Assembly (NCBI GenBank): GCA_946413815.1
Contig: CAMKMD010000019.1
Span: 1-58,354, forward strand
Reading direction: 5' to 3'
Source of the DNA: an uncultured Ruminococcus sp.
GTDB taxonomy: Bacteria; Bacillota; Clostridia; Oscillospirales; Ruminococcaceae
Length of the DNA: 58,354 bases
The notes below the pieces were generated by a model. The model did not search any database, was not told where the DNA came from, and was given only the letters and a program-made list of their open reading frames with translations. A program made the position numbers and the translations under genes. Positions 26,104 through 34,976 of this stretch are shown here, piece after piece. Each line of letters opens with the position of its first letter. Position 1 is the first letter of the stretch.

Positions 26104-26144
26104 ATTGAAGTCTCCATTCATTATAATTATAGTATCACTCTAAT

Positions 26145-26173
26145 ATCATACCACATTTTTCGTTTAATTTCAA
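26145..26173 (-). promoter_or_regulatory. Promoter of the membrane protein-nnr operon
   Basis: On the minus strand: TTGAAA (26168-26173), 17-bp spacer, TATGAT (26145-26150) preceded by TGG. Confidence 0.7.
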
Positions 26174-26269
26174 CATAAACTCTTGATTTTTTTCCGATTT
26201 ACGATTATAATTGAATAGCATATTAACAACGTGGAGCTGCATTTGCTCTGTGAAGTACCTCTGACAGAA

Positions 26270-26440
26270 CGGTATTGAGGGCTCTGCCCTCAAACTCCCG
26301 CCTAAGGGACACAGTCCCTTAGGAATCCCGCTGCAATATCCTTCCTCCCCATTTATGGGGAGGAAGGATATTGAAATGAGAGTCCAGAGAGGCTTTGCCT
26401 CTTTGGCAGGGGTGTGGGGGCAGCGCCCCCACTGTCTTTC
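26270..26440. repeat. Two inverted copies of the triple-hairpin repeat family
   Basis: The 390-bp gap between the divergent genes is filled with palindromes: GAGGGCT...GCCCTC, TAAGGGAcacagTCCCTTA followed by GGAATCCC, a 19-bp stem AATATCCTTCCTCCCCAT / ATGGGGAGGAAGGATATT, then AGAGGC-TTT-GCCTCT, GGCAGGG linker and GGGGGC-AGC-GCCCCC. The left part runs in the same direction as the unit at 17718-17788; the right part is the same unit reversed. Confidence 0.7.
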
Positions 26441-26496
26441 GGTCCGAAGCACCATACAGAGCAACTGCTGCTGCCACGGTAGTCAGGAGGGATATC

Positions 26497-27594
26497 ATGG
26501 AGCCATTGCAGCTGAGTAAGGGCAACACAAAGCATATCGGAAGGACGGTATACGCTGACGGCGTACTCTATCCTGTGCAGTCCGGTTCGGGCTGTGCCTT
26601 CCGTTTCACCGGCAGGCGGCTCGATATAACAATCGGCTGCGGCAGGGATGAGGAGAAGTCCATGCCCTTCTGCAACAAGCCCCGCTTCGGTGTGCTCGTT
26701 GACGGCAGATTTTCCGTGAAGAAGGTGGCAGAGTATGCAGAGGAGACCTACACCGTCGTAGACAGCCCCGTCCCTGTGACGGCGGATATAAGTATAATAA
26801 AGCTCTCGGAGGCTGCCTTTTCTGTGGGCACAGTAACGGCATCGGCAGACGGGGATGCGGTCATATCACCGGCAGAGGAAAGGCCCTTCCGCATAGAATT
26901 CATCGGGGATTCCATAACCTGCGCCTACGGTGTGGATGATTCCAATACCCAGTCGGCCTTTGCGACAGAGGCAGAGAACGCCATGAAGAGCTACGGATAC
27001 CTGACTGCGCAGATGCTCGGTGCGGAACACAGTCTTTTCGCCTACAGCGGACACGGCATAATCAGCGGCTGGACTGAGACCGGGCAGAGGAATACCCGGG
27101 AGATAATCGTGCCGTACTACGGCAGTGCAGGCTTTTCCTACGCTCCTGCCGGAGAACAGAAGCCTCAGGACATACCCTGGGATTTCAGCTCCCTCCCGGC
27201 GGATATCGTGGTGGTGAACCTTGGTACGAATGACTTCTCCTACTGCAGCGCCAACGCAAAGAGCGGGGCTGTTGAGGAGTTTGCCCGGGAGTATCTCCGA
27301 TTCCTGAGGACGGTCAGGGAGAAAAACCCCGGGGCTGAGATAATTGCAGCTCTGGGCATAATGAACAGCGACCTGTACACACAGGTGGAACAGGCGGCAG
27401 AGACTCTCCGCGGGGAGGGTGACAGCCGTGTGCACGCCTTCCGGTTCACCATGCAGGACGGCAGGCTCGGCTTCGGCTCCAACTGGCATCCGTCGGCAGA
27501 GACACACCTCCGTGCAGCGGAGGAGATAACGGCATTCATCAGGGCAGAGCTTCCTGAGATATGCGGCAGAAGAAATGAAAGAGGACAGATATGA
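26497..27594 (+). CDS. CE2-like SGNH acetyl-esterase, cytoplasmic
   Basis: A 365-residue protein with the two-domain plan of carbohydrate esterase family 2: an N-terminal jelly-roll domain (about 1-120, GRTVYADGVLYPVQSGSGCAFRF) and a C-terminal SGNH hydrolase. Active-site blocks are EFIGDSITCAYG (Ser nucleophile), NLGTNDF (Asn) and NWHPSAETH (His; the Asp of classic triads is absent, as in several CE2 enzymes). Such enzymes remove acetyl groups from xylan- or mannan-derived oligosaccharides. There is no signal peptide, so it probably acts on imported oligosaccharides. The start is ATG 26497 after AGGAGGG. It overlaps the next gene by ATGA. Confidence 0.88.
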   Translation: MEPLQLSKGNTKHIGRTVYADGVLYPVQSGSGCAFRFTGRRLDITIGCGRDEEKSMPFCNKPRFGVLVDGRFSVKKVAEYAEETYTVVDSPVPVTADISIIKLSEAAFSVGTVTASADGDAVISPAEERPFRIEFIGDSITCAYGVDDSNTQSAFATEAENAMKSYGYLTAQMLGAEHSLFAYSGHGIISGWTETGQRNTREIIVPYYGSAGFSYAPAGEQKPQDIPWDFSSLPADIVVVNLGTNDFSYCSANAKSGAVEEFAREYLRFLRTVREKNPGAEIIAALGIMNSDLYTQVEQAAETLRGEGDSRVHAFRFTMQDGRLGFGSNWHPSAETHLRAAEEITAFIRAELPEICGRRNERGQI

Positions 27595-28391
27595 AAAGAA
27601 AAAAGACTAATGCAGGACTGAGACTTATACTTATCATGGCTTTGCTGACGGCGGCATTTACACTGGTGGTGCTGTTCTTCTCGGGCGCACACGCAAAGAA
27701 TGATACCTATGTTGATATAGACCCTGAGACCGTAAAGCTGGTACAGCTGGAAGGCCCGCAGGAGGGAGACCCCATCGCCATAGTCGATACCGACCTGGGC
27801 GAGTTCCGCATGGTGCTCTATCCGGAGTACAGCCCTCTTGCCGTGAAGAACTTCACAGAGCTTGCAGAGTCGGGCTACTACAATGATACCTATGTATTCG
27901 ATTCCGGTTCGGGTGCATTCGCTTCTCTCGGCTGCCCGCAGAAGAACGGAGAGCTGCCGGCGGGCTATGATACCTCCCGGGAGAATATCCCCCGTGAGCT
28001 GCATCAGGACCTCTGGCCTCTGAAGGGCACTGTCATGAGCATGACGAAGGCCGGCAAGAGAGGCCTGAAGGAGATACTCCTCGGCGGCACACAGTACTAC
28101 AGCGGCAGCCGCTTCATCGTTGTTGATACCATAGAATTCACCCCCGAGCAGGAGGAGGAGCTGAGAGGCATATCCACCATCGAGGGCCTCAGCGATGCCT
28201 TCATCGAAAAGGGCGGCGTCCCCAACTTCTCACAGCAGATGACGGTCATAGGACAGACCTACGAGGGATTAGAGGTCATCGATGCCCTTGCCTCCCTTGA
28301 ATCCGTGGACAACGGCGCCTGCCATGTTCCCGTGGAGGACGTTAAGATAAAGACTGTCACCATCAGCACCTATACAGAAAAGGAAGACTGA
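27591..28391 (+). CDS. Degenerate membrane-anchored cyclophilin-like protein
   Basis: A 266-residue protein with one N-terminal membrane anchor (about 9-34) and an outside domain that follows the cyclophilin pattern: DLGEFRMVLYPEYSPLAVKNFTELAESGYYND aligns with the PPIase start. The central active-site region is lost: the HRIIxxFMIQGGD and GSQFYIV blocks seen in its neighbour are replaced by GSGAFASLGCPQKNG and SRFIVVD. It is likely a non-catalytic binding protein or a very divergent isomerase. The start overlaps the stop of the esterase (ATGA), so the pair is translationally coupled. Confidence 0.75.
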   Translation: MKRKKTNAGLRLILIMALLTAAFTLVVLFFSGAHAKNDTYVDIDPETVKLVQLEGPQEGDPIAIVDTDLGEFRMVLYPEYSPLAVKNFTELAESGYYNDTYVFDSGSGAFASLGCPQKNGELPAGYDTSRENIPRELHQDLWPLKGTVMSMTKAGKRGLKEILLGGTQYYSGSRFIVVDTIEFTPEQEEELRGISTIEGLSDAFIEKGGVPNFSQQMTVIGQTYEGLEVIDALASLESVDNGACHVPVEDVKIKTVTISTYTEKED

Positions 28392-28502
28392 GTCAGTTAA
28401 CGAAAACTGCGGACAGTCCGTGAAATAATGTGGTTTTTAATAATATATTCCATGTTTTTTTGCGCCCTTTGCCTGATAATAACCAAATTTGTTCAAAAAC
28501 TA

Positions 28503-28531
28503 TTTACAAATGATGTTTTTTGTAGTATAAT
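28503..28531 (+). promoter_or_regulatory. Promoter of the cyclophilin lipoprotein gene
   Basis: TTTACA, 17-bp spacer, TATAAT. Confidence 0.7.
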
Positions 28532-28614
28532 ATCTTAGTTAGCAATAATATTTTCCTGCTTTAGTGCGTGGAAATGCAGTAAACTATACAGGATGAATAA
28601 TAAGGAGATTGCTT

Positions 28615-30195
28615 ATGTCTAAGCTCAAAAGGATCGCTCTTGCGGCTTTCTGCTGTGTAACTGCAGTATCAATGCTCGCTTCATGCGGCAAGGATCTGGC
28701 TCTCAGCGGCGAAGATACCGCATCAAAGGCATCTGATACCTCAGATGCGGCAGCTGATGTAATGAACTTCACTGCACCTAAGAACGGCGATACTATCATA
28801 GAGATAAACTTCAAGGATTACGGTACTGTCAAGTTCCGTCTTTTCCCCGAATATGCCGACAAGGGCGTTGAGAACTTCGTGGAGCTCGCAAAGAAGGGCT
28901 ACTACGACGGCCTTACCTTCCACCGTATCATCAAGGATTTCATGATACAGGGCGGCGACCCCCTCGGCAACGGTACAGGCGGTGAATCCGCATGGGGCGG
29001 AAAGTTCGACGGCGGTACGGATCCCCATCTTATACACTGTGCAGGCGCTGTTGCCTATGCGAACAGCGGCTCCACAGCAACTGACGGAAGCCAGTTCTAC
29101 ATCGTTACAGGAACGACCTACACGGCCGGAGATCTTGCCCAGAACAACATTCATCTCAGCGATACGGCAACAGAGATCTACGGCAAGGACGGCGGCGCTC
29201 CCTGGCTCGACGGAAATTATACCGTATTCGGACAGGTATACGAGGGCCTCGATGTAATATTCAATATACAGCGCACAGCTACAGACGCAAGTGACAAGCC
29301 TCTTGAGGACGTTGTGATGGAGTCTGTTAAGGTAGGCACCTACAACGGCGAAGAGCTGCGCTGGCACCTCAGCGATTATGACTACCAGGAGCCCACACTG
29401 GCTCCCAAGGAGAATATAGACATTGTAAACTTCACAGCTCCCGAGGACGGCGAGAAGATCGTCACCATGACCATCAAGGATCACGGCGATATAAAGATCA
29501 AGCTCTTCCCCGAGTATGCCGACAAGGGCGTTGAGAATTTCCTCGGTCTTACCGAGAAGGGCTATTACGACGGCCTTATCTTCCACCGCATCATCAAGGA
29601 TTTCATGATCCAGGGCGGTGATCCCGAGGGCACAGGCCTTGGCGGAGAGTCCATGTGGGGCGGCTCCTTTGACGGAGGCACAGACCCCCATCTTATCCAT
29701 GCTGCCGGAGCAGTTGCCTATGCCAACAGCGGCTCTACATCAACTGACGGAAGCCAGTTCTACATCGTTACCGGCGAGGTATACACCGACGAGGACTTTG
29801 AAGGACTTGCATCCTACGGCTACCGGTTCTCCGACAACGAGAAAAATGTCTACTCCACATACGGCGGAGATCCCTGGCTCGACGGAAGCTATACAGTATT
29901 CGGTCAGGTCTTCGACGGACTTGATATAGTATTCGATCTCCAGAACGCCGATACGGACGAGAATGACAAGCCCCTTGAGGATATCATCATCGAATCCGTT
30001 CAGGTGGCTGAATATGACGGCAGCGAGCTTCGCTGGAAGATAACAGATTATCCTGCTGCGGAAGATACAACAGAGAACAGCAGCGAGGAGGAAGCTACAG
30101 AGGCAACAGAGGCAGCGGAAGAAGTGACTGCCGAAGAAAATACAGAGGCAGCCGAAGAGGAGACTGCCGCTGAAGAGACAGCAGCTGCAGAATAA
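28615..30195 (+). CDS. Lipoprotein with two tandem cyclophilin domains
   Basis: A 526-residue lipoprotein (signal ends SMLASC, Cys near 24) carrying two cyclophilin PPIase domains: domain 1 about 45-250 and domain 2 about 260-475. Each holds YDGLxFHRIIKDFMIQGGDP and AxxAVAYANSGSTxTDGSQFYIVTG, so catalytic Arg and Gln are present. The two domains are near-copies, indicating a recent internal duplication. A Glu/Thr/Ala-rich tail (about 480-526) is low complexity. It would act as a surface protein-folding isomerase, in the manner of PrsA. The start is ATG 28615 after AAGGAG; an in-frame TTG at 28609 is less likely. It is followed by murA at 93 bp. Confidence 0.93.
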   Translation: MSKLKRIALAAFCCVTAVSMLASCGKDLALSGEDTASKASDTSDAAADVMNFTAPKNGDTIIEINFKDYGTVKFRLFPEYADKGVENFVELAKKGYYDGLTFHRIIKDFMIQGGDPLGNGTGGESAWGGKFDGGTDPHLIHCAGAVAYANSGSTATDGSQFYIVTGTTYTAGDLAQNNIHLSDTATEIYGKDGGAPWLDGNYTVFGQVYEGLDVIFNIQRTATDASDKPLEDVVMESVKVGTYNGEELRWHLSDYDYQEPTLAPKENIDIVNFTAPEDGEKIVTMTIKDHGDIKIKLFPEYADKGVENFLGLTEKGYYDGLIFHRIIKDFMIQGGDPEGTGLGGESMWGGSFDGGTDPHLIHAAGAVAYANSGSTSTDGSQFYIVTGEVYTDEDFEGLASYGYRFSDNEKNVYSTYGGDPWLDGSYTVFGQVFDGLDIVFDLQNADTDENDKPLEDIIIESVQVAEYDGSELRWKITDYPAAEDTTENSSEEEATEATEAAEEVTAEENTEAAEEETAAEETAAAE

Positions 30196-30288
30196 GCTGC
30201 AAGGTATTTTCATTTGCCGGCGGCCATACCGGTGTAACAAAAGAAAACTCAGGTAATAAAGAGAGGCCTGAATAAGGAGAGAAGTTTT

Positions 30289-31581
30289 TTGGATAAGTAT
30301 ATCATCAGAGGCGGACGCCGCCTTGAAGGTGAGGTAGTGATCAGCGGAGCAAAGAATGCTGCCGTTGCGATCCTCCCTGCGATCGTTCTTTCAGAAGAGC
30401 CCTGTATAGTAGACAATGTCCCCGACATCAGCGATGTCAGGATATGCCTGAGGATCCTTGAGCATCTCGGTGCTCAGGTCGAGAAGCTCGGCAAGGACTG
30501 CTACAGGATAGACCCTACGACCATAAACAGCTACTGTGTACCCTATGAGTACGCAAAGAAGATGAGAGCCTCCTACTACTTCCTCGGAGCTCTCCTCGGC
30601 AAGTTCAATAAGGCAAGAGTATCCATGCCCGGCGGCTGTCCCCTCGGCGACAGACCCATAGATCAGCACCTCATGGTGTTCTCCGATCTCGGAGCAAAGC
30701 AGGATCTCAGTCAGGGAATGGTGGATCTCAGCGCAGACCAGCTCAAGGGACATGATATATCCTTCAACGTCATCACGGTAGGCGGTACCATGAACGCTAT
30801 CCTTGCAGCTGTAAAGGCTGAGGGACTGACAGTCATCGAGAATGCTGCCCGTGAACCCCATGTTGTTGATCTTGCGAACTTCCTCAATTCCATGGGCGCT
30901 CAGATCATGGGCGCAGGAACCGAGACCATCAAGATAAAGGGCGTAGAGCATCTCTACGGAACAAACTACACCGTTATCCCCGACCAGATCGAGGCAGGCA
31001 CCTTCATGGTAGCTGCTGCGGCTACACGGGGAGACGTACTTGTCAAGAACATAATCCCGACTCATCTCAAGTCCATCATCGAGGCTATGGAGAAGATAGG
31101 CGTGGATATCGAGATCTTTGATGACAGCCTCAGGGTGACAGCAAAGAAGCCCTTCACCAAGCTGGATATCAAGACCGCACCGCATCCCCGCTTCCCCACC
31201 GATATGCAGCCGCAGATCTCCACACTGCTCACTCTTGCAGAGGGCGTAAGCAAGGTGACTGAGGCTATCTGGGACAACCGCTTCGAGTATGTCAAGGAGC
31301 TCAGACGCATGGGCGCTGATATCACAGTTGACGGCAAGGTCGCTGTTATCCAGGGCACAGGCAAGCTCAGCGGAGCGCCGGTAAAGGCCTGCGACCTGAG
31401 AGCCGGTGCAGCGCTTATCATAGCAGGACTTGCTGCAACGGGCGTAACAGAGATCGAGGATATCTTCCATGTTGAGCGTGGCTACGACTGCATGGAGGGC
31501 AAGCTCAGGGCACTGGGTGCCGAGATCGAGAAGCGTTCCTTCCCGGATCCGGTAGCAGCAGAGACTGAGGCTACAGCATAA
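30289..31581 (+). CDS. murA: UDP-GlcNAc 1-carboxyvinyltransferase
   Basis: A 430-residue enolpyruvyl transferase that makes the first committed precursor of peptidoglycan. The UDP-GlcNAc-binding GAKNAAVAILPA block includes the conserved Lys-Asn pair, and the catalytic Cys lies in MPGGCPLGDRPIDQHL. The C-terminal RAGAALIIAGLAATG block is also typical. Length is standard. It uses TTG 30289 as the start, 8 nt after AAGGAGA, the only spaced site. Two MurA paralogs are usual in Firmicutes; which one this is cannot be told. Fosfomycin sensitivity is predicted from the retained Cys. Confidence 0.95.
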   Translation: MDKYIIRGGRRLEGEVVISGAKNAAVAILPAIVLSEEPCIVDNVPDISDVRICLRILEHLGAQVEKLGKDCYRIDPTTINSYCVPYEYAKKMRASYYFLGALLGKFNKARVSMPGGCPLGDRPIDQHLMVFSDLGAKQDLSQGMVDLSADQLKGHDISFNVITVGGTMNAILAAVKAEGLTVIENAAREPHVVDLANFLNSMGAQIMGAGTETIKIKGVEHLYGTNYTVIPDQIEAGTFMVAAAATRGDVLVKNIIPTHLKSIIEAMEKIGVDIEIFDDSLRVTAKKPFTKLDIKTAPHPRFPTDMQPQISTLLTLAEGVSKVTEAIWDNRFEYVKELRRMGADITVDGKVAVIQGTGKLSGAPVKACDLRAGAALIIAGLAATGVTEIEDIFHVERGYDCMEGKLRALGAEIEKRSFPDPVAAETEATA

Positions 31582-31588
31582 GATTGAT

Positions 31589-31623
31589 AAAGCCACGGCA
31601 TTTTGGTGCCGTGGCTTTTTTGC
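31589..31623 (+). terminator. Terminator of murA
   Basis: AAAGCCACGGCA / TGCCGTGGCTTT stem with a 6-nt loop and a T tract. Confidence 0.85.
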
Positions 31624-31641
31624 TGCCCTTCTGTTATTGCA

Positions 31642-32180
31642 GGGGCGCAGCCCCATGCCACCGATTTCAGCCTGCGACTGTAGGGGCGGCGGAACGCCGC
31701 CCGCATTTACCCGTAAAACAACCGTTTGTAGGGGGCGATGCCAACATCGCCCCGCCTCTCTTTCCATGGTTGCGGTTGTAGGGACCGCCTATGGCGGTCC
31801 GTATAATAACAAATTTTTTATTTTGTCTGCGGGCTGCCGAAGGCAGCCTCTACACATTATTCTTTCTATCCCTCATTTTCCGTGGTTCAGACTTGTACTG
31901 TGATGCCAGAGGGGGAAACCAGGGGAGTTGGGGGAAGAGCAGAAAACCGCAGTAAAAGCTGACATCCTCCCCCTTCCCCAGTTTTCCCCCTCTGGACGCC
32001 CCCTTCCTTGCCCATTATCCCCCTCCTGTCAGCTTTTGCTATTTTGAGACCGGCAAGCTAAAGCCGGCTATCGCACGGGCAGCACAATCGTAGGGGCGCA
32101 CAGTGTGCGCCCGCATTCAGCCGTTAAACTGCCTATGTGTTTATAGGTGCAATCGTAGGGACGGCCATTGGCCGTCAGCG
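31642..32180. repeat. Cluster of GTAGGG-headed palindromic repeats
   Basis: This 750-bp gap has no gene. It holds at least seven short palindromes, most headed by GTAGGG: GGGGC-GCA-GCCCC (31642-31654), GGGCGGC...GCCGCCC (31684-31702), GGGGCGATG...CATCGCCCC (31732-31753), GGACCGCC...GGCGGTCC (31782-31800), GGGCTGCC-GAA-GGCAGCC then TCTACA (31830-31853, reversed), GGGCGCAC-A-GTGTGCGCCC (32094-32112) and GACGGCCATTGGCCGTC (32160-32176). The stem sequences differ but the header and layout agree, so it is one repeat family. A GC-poor direct-repeat tract (TTCGTTATTCACCATTCACTATTCACT, 32264-32290) follows. Confidence 0.7.
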
Positions 32181-32289
32181 AAAACGATACAATTCATGAC
32201 TGCGGACGGCGGACTACGGCCAACCTCCTTTTAATTCATCGCCGCAGGCGATACCACAACTATTCGTTATTCACCATTCACTATTCACT

Positions 32290-32321
32290 AAAAAGCCCCG
32301 TTCCGGAAGGAAAGGGGCTTT
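32290..32321 (-). terminator. Terminator of the large dockerin gene
   Basis: Minus-strand stem AAAGCCCC / GGGGCTTT with an inner GTTCC/GGAA pairing, followed by TTT. Confidence 0.75.
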
Positions 32322-32326
32322 GTCTC

Positions 32327-34867
32327 TCAGTGCTGGCTGAGGTATTCTGTTATAGTCTTTGTGCCGCCTGTTGAGGTGTAGCTGTAGTAATCGAGTATCG
32401 CAGAAGCGTCAGTGGAATCGGTCATGCCGTCTCCGTTAACGTCCGAGAGCTTCAGCTGGTCGGCTGTAAGGAGGTGAGTGCCCGAGGTGGAGGCCTTTGC
32501 GTAATCATCGAGTATCAGCGAAGCGTCGGCTGAATCCACAAGACCGTCGCCGGATATGTCGCCGGCCTTTCCTGCGGGTGCAGGGGGCTCAACGTAGCTG
32601 CTGTCTATCCTGGCGAAGGGGATGACAAGGTAGGAATTGTTCTGTGCCATGCCGTATATCGGTGATATCGAGTTCTTTATCTCACTGAAATCGCCGTTGC
32701 CCTTGGTAGGGCCTGTTGACCACCAGAGGTCGCTGCTGCCGCTGCCCATATATATACCCACATGGTGGCTCGCTATATTGAGAAGGCCGCTGTAGCCTAT
32801 GCCGCCCTGTGAGTCTACCGTCCAGATGATATCGCCCTTGTGGAGCTTTCCGGAGGAGAGCATGGAGGCCTTGTCGGCGAATTCGTAGTAGTGTACCTTG
32901 TACTTGCATATAAAGTTGTACCAGCCGGAGTCGTTCCAGCAGAGGCGTGAGAGCTTCAGGTCATTGAAGCTGCCGAGAAGCGGTACTGACTGGCCTGCTG
33001 CAGCAATGCTCGTGCCGGTGTTCTTTGAGATGGCGTTTGCAAGAGCGTGCCATACAAAGCCCATGGATTCCATACCGCCGTTATCTGCTGTGATACCGTA
33101 GTCAGCGGGAGAGGAGAATTCATTGTACTGCCAGTTGTCGCCCTTCGGGGATGCGCTGTATATGGAGAGGGAATAGGGCGTCCCGGTGTAGTATTCCGTA
33201 AGGGAGTACTCGTTCAGGAAGGCCTGCCACTGTGCGGGAGATACGGCGGCGGAGTTGTTTCCGGCGGTCTTCAGCGCTTCGTTGAAGTATACGCCGTCCT
33301 CGTTCTTCATATCGCCGTACTTGTAAGCTGCTGTAGTCACAGGAGCAGTCGTTATGACAGAGGTTGTTGAGGTGACAGGCGCCTCAGTCACGGTAGTAAC
33401 GGGAGCCTGAGTAACTGTTGTAACAGGGGCTTCGGTAATTGTTGTGACCGGTGCTTCGGTAACTGTTGTTGCGGGAAGCTCTGAAACGGTGGTAACAGGT
33501 GCTTCTGTCACTGTGGTAACAGGGGGCTCTGTAATTGTGGTCACGGGCGCTTCCGTAGTTGTAGTAACGGGAGCTGCTGTTGTGGTAGTTGCGGGAGGAG
33601 CGGTGTGTACATAAGCTGTTCCGCCCGGTCCCCAGCCCTGTATTCCGGTCTGTACCGGTGTATAGGCCGGAGCGGTCGTAGCTACGACTACTACTCCGCC
33701 TTCGCCCCAGCTTGGTGCAGGGGTGCCTGCTGCCGGCCTTGTGGGACCTGCCACAGGTGAATCCCAGCCCTCATGGTGAGGTGCTGTGAAGGGAGGTATG
33801 GTAGCGTGCTGTACTGCTTCTGTAGCTGCCGTAGTGGAGGGCAGCACAGGTATGGAAGCTGCGGTCTGTGTAGTTGCCGCAGGTGTGGTCACAGGAGAAG
33901 TTGCCGGAGGGGCGGTCACAGGTGCCGTCACAGGTGCCGTAGCCGGAGGAACTGCCGGGGCTGTAGTCACAGGAGCTGTGATGGGTGCAGTTGCCGGAAC
34001 AGTTGCCGGAACAGTTGTCTGTACGGGCTGCTGTCCGCTCTCACGGGCAAAGGGGATAACGACGTAGGTATTGTTTACGGCGCATCCGTATATGGGGTTT
34101 ACCGAGTTTCTGGCGTCTGTGAAGATGCCGTTGCCCTGGGTCGGGCCGGACTGCCACCAGAGGTCGCTCCTGCCGTCGCCGGTGTAGATGCCGACATGAT
34201 GATTGTCAGCGGGTACGCTGAGGCCTGCCATGCAGGCGCCGGCAGCGCCGTCGATGGTCCAGATTATATCGCCCTTGTGGAGCTTTCCGGAGGAGAGCAT
34301 CTCCTCCTTGGTCCTGAACTCGTAGTAGCATACATTGTAGTCTGTGAGGAAGTTATACCATCTTCCTCCGTTGGCTCCTCTCCAGGAACTGCGTGAGAAG
34401 CCCTGGTCATTGAAGTAGTTGACATTGGGCACCCAGGCGCTGGCATCGGTGAAGCCTATCCCTCCGTTTAAGGAAAGGCTCGCGGACAGGGCGTGCCATA
34501 CGAAGCCGGTGCTGGTCATACAGCCCTCGGCTGCGCTTCCGCCGTCTCTGGTAACGAGCTGGGCGTGGGCATCGGTATCGAACTGCCAGCGGTCGCCGTA
34601 GGGCGAAGCCGCATAGAGGCCTGTCGAGAAGGGAGTTCCTTTGTAGTATCCGTATAGTGTGTAGGTATCTATGAATTCCACCCATTTATCACGGCTCTCA
34701 AGATAACGCTGACCGCCTGCTTCATAGAGTGCCTCGTTGAAGTAGCGTCCCTGGGGGCGCTGGAGGTCGGCTGAGCTGATATTTACAGCGAACATATCCG
34801 CTGCGGGTACTGACAGGACAGCCGCTGCCGCAAATACAGCCGCCGCCTTTTTCAGGTGATTAAACAT
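32327..34867 (-). CDS. Secreted dockerin protein with two NlpC/P60-like domains
   Basis: An 846-residue exported protein. After a signal peptide (1-29) come domain 1 (about 38-285), a Pro/Thr-rich linker with imperfect APVTTVTE-type repeats (about 290-525), domain 2 (about 533-760) and a two-repeat dockerin (about 772-846, GDISGDGLVDSADAS and SDVNGDGMTDSTDAS). Both large domains have an NlpC/P60-like layout: STGFVWHAL / SMGFVWHAL where DCSGxV is expected, GDIIWT, and a HHVGIYTG / HHVGIYMG strand with the catalytic His. The position of the catalytic Cys is Ser in both (Ser119 in domain 1). A Cys at 116 in domain 1 has no partner in domain 2. It may be a non-catalytic or altered-mechanism cell-wall protein on the cellulosome. 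The start ATG 34867 follows GAAAGG. Confidence 0.85.
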   Translation of the reverse strand: MFNHLKKAAAVFAAAAVLSVPAADMFAVNISSADLQRPQGRYFNEALYEAGGQRYLESRDKWVEFIDTYTLYGYYKGTPFSTGLYAASPYGDRWQFDTDAHAQLVTRDGGSAAEGCMTSTGFVWHALSASLSLNGGIGFTDASAWVPNVNYFNDQGFSRSSWRGANGGRWYNFLTDYNVCYYEFRTKEEMLSSGKLHKGDIIWTIDGAAGACMAGLSVPADNHHVGIYTGDGRSDLWWQSGPTQGNGIFTDARNSVNPIYGCAVNNTYVVIPFARESGQQPVQTTVPATVPATAPITAPVTTAPAVPPATAPVTAPVTAPPATSPVTTPAATTQTAASIPVLPSTTAATEAVQHATIPPFTAPHHEGWDSPVAGPTRPAAGTPAPSWGEGGVVVVATTAPAYTPVQTGIQGWGPGGTAYVHTAPPATTTTAAPVTTTTEAPVTTITEPPVTTVTEAPVTTVSELPATTVTEAPVTTITEAPVTTVTQAPVTTVTEAPVTSTTSVITTAPVTTAAYKYGDMKNEDGVYFNEALKTAGNNSAAVSPAQWQAFLNEYSLTEYYTGTPYSLSIYSASPKGDNWQYNEFSSPADYGITADNGGMESMGFVWHALANAISKNTGTSIAAAGQSVPLLGSFNDLKLSRLCWNDSGWYNFICKYKVHYYEFADKASMLSSGKLHKGDIIWTVDSQGGIGYSGLLNIASHHVGIYMGSGSSDLWWSTGPTKGNGDFSEIKNSISPIYGMAQNNSYLVIPFARIDSSYVEPPAPAGKAGDISGDGLVDSADASLILDDYAKASTSGTHLLTADQLKLSDVNGDGMTDSTDASAILDYYSYTSTGGTKTITEYLSQH

Positions 34868-34916
34868 TTCTGCATCCTTTCTGCGTATATATATTAACAG
34901 GACAAGGCAGTACCGT

Positions 34917-34939
34917 ACAGAGCCTAAAACAGGCTCTGT
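34917..34939. terminator. Hairpin between psd and the dockerin gene
   Basis: A perfect 9-bp stem ACAGAGCCT / AGGCTCTGT with a 5-nt loop, extendable outward with mismatches. No T tract follows, so it is a weak terminator candidate at the end of psd. Confidence 0.4.
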
Positions 34940-34976
34940 GCGCTGCCGCCTTAACACCCGCCTATGCCAGAGGTCA

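Noticed and set aside
30391..31767. A 458-codon open frame opposite murA
   Set aside because: Shadow of murA, running on into the palindromic repeat region; no recognisable protein.
31642..32180. A CRISPR array in the repeat-rich gap
   Set aside because: The repeats are palindromes of differing sequence and irregular spacing, with no constant direct repeat or uniform spacers, and no cas genes.
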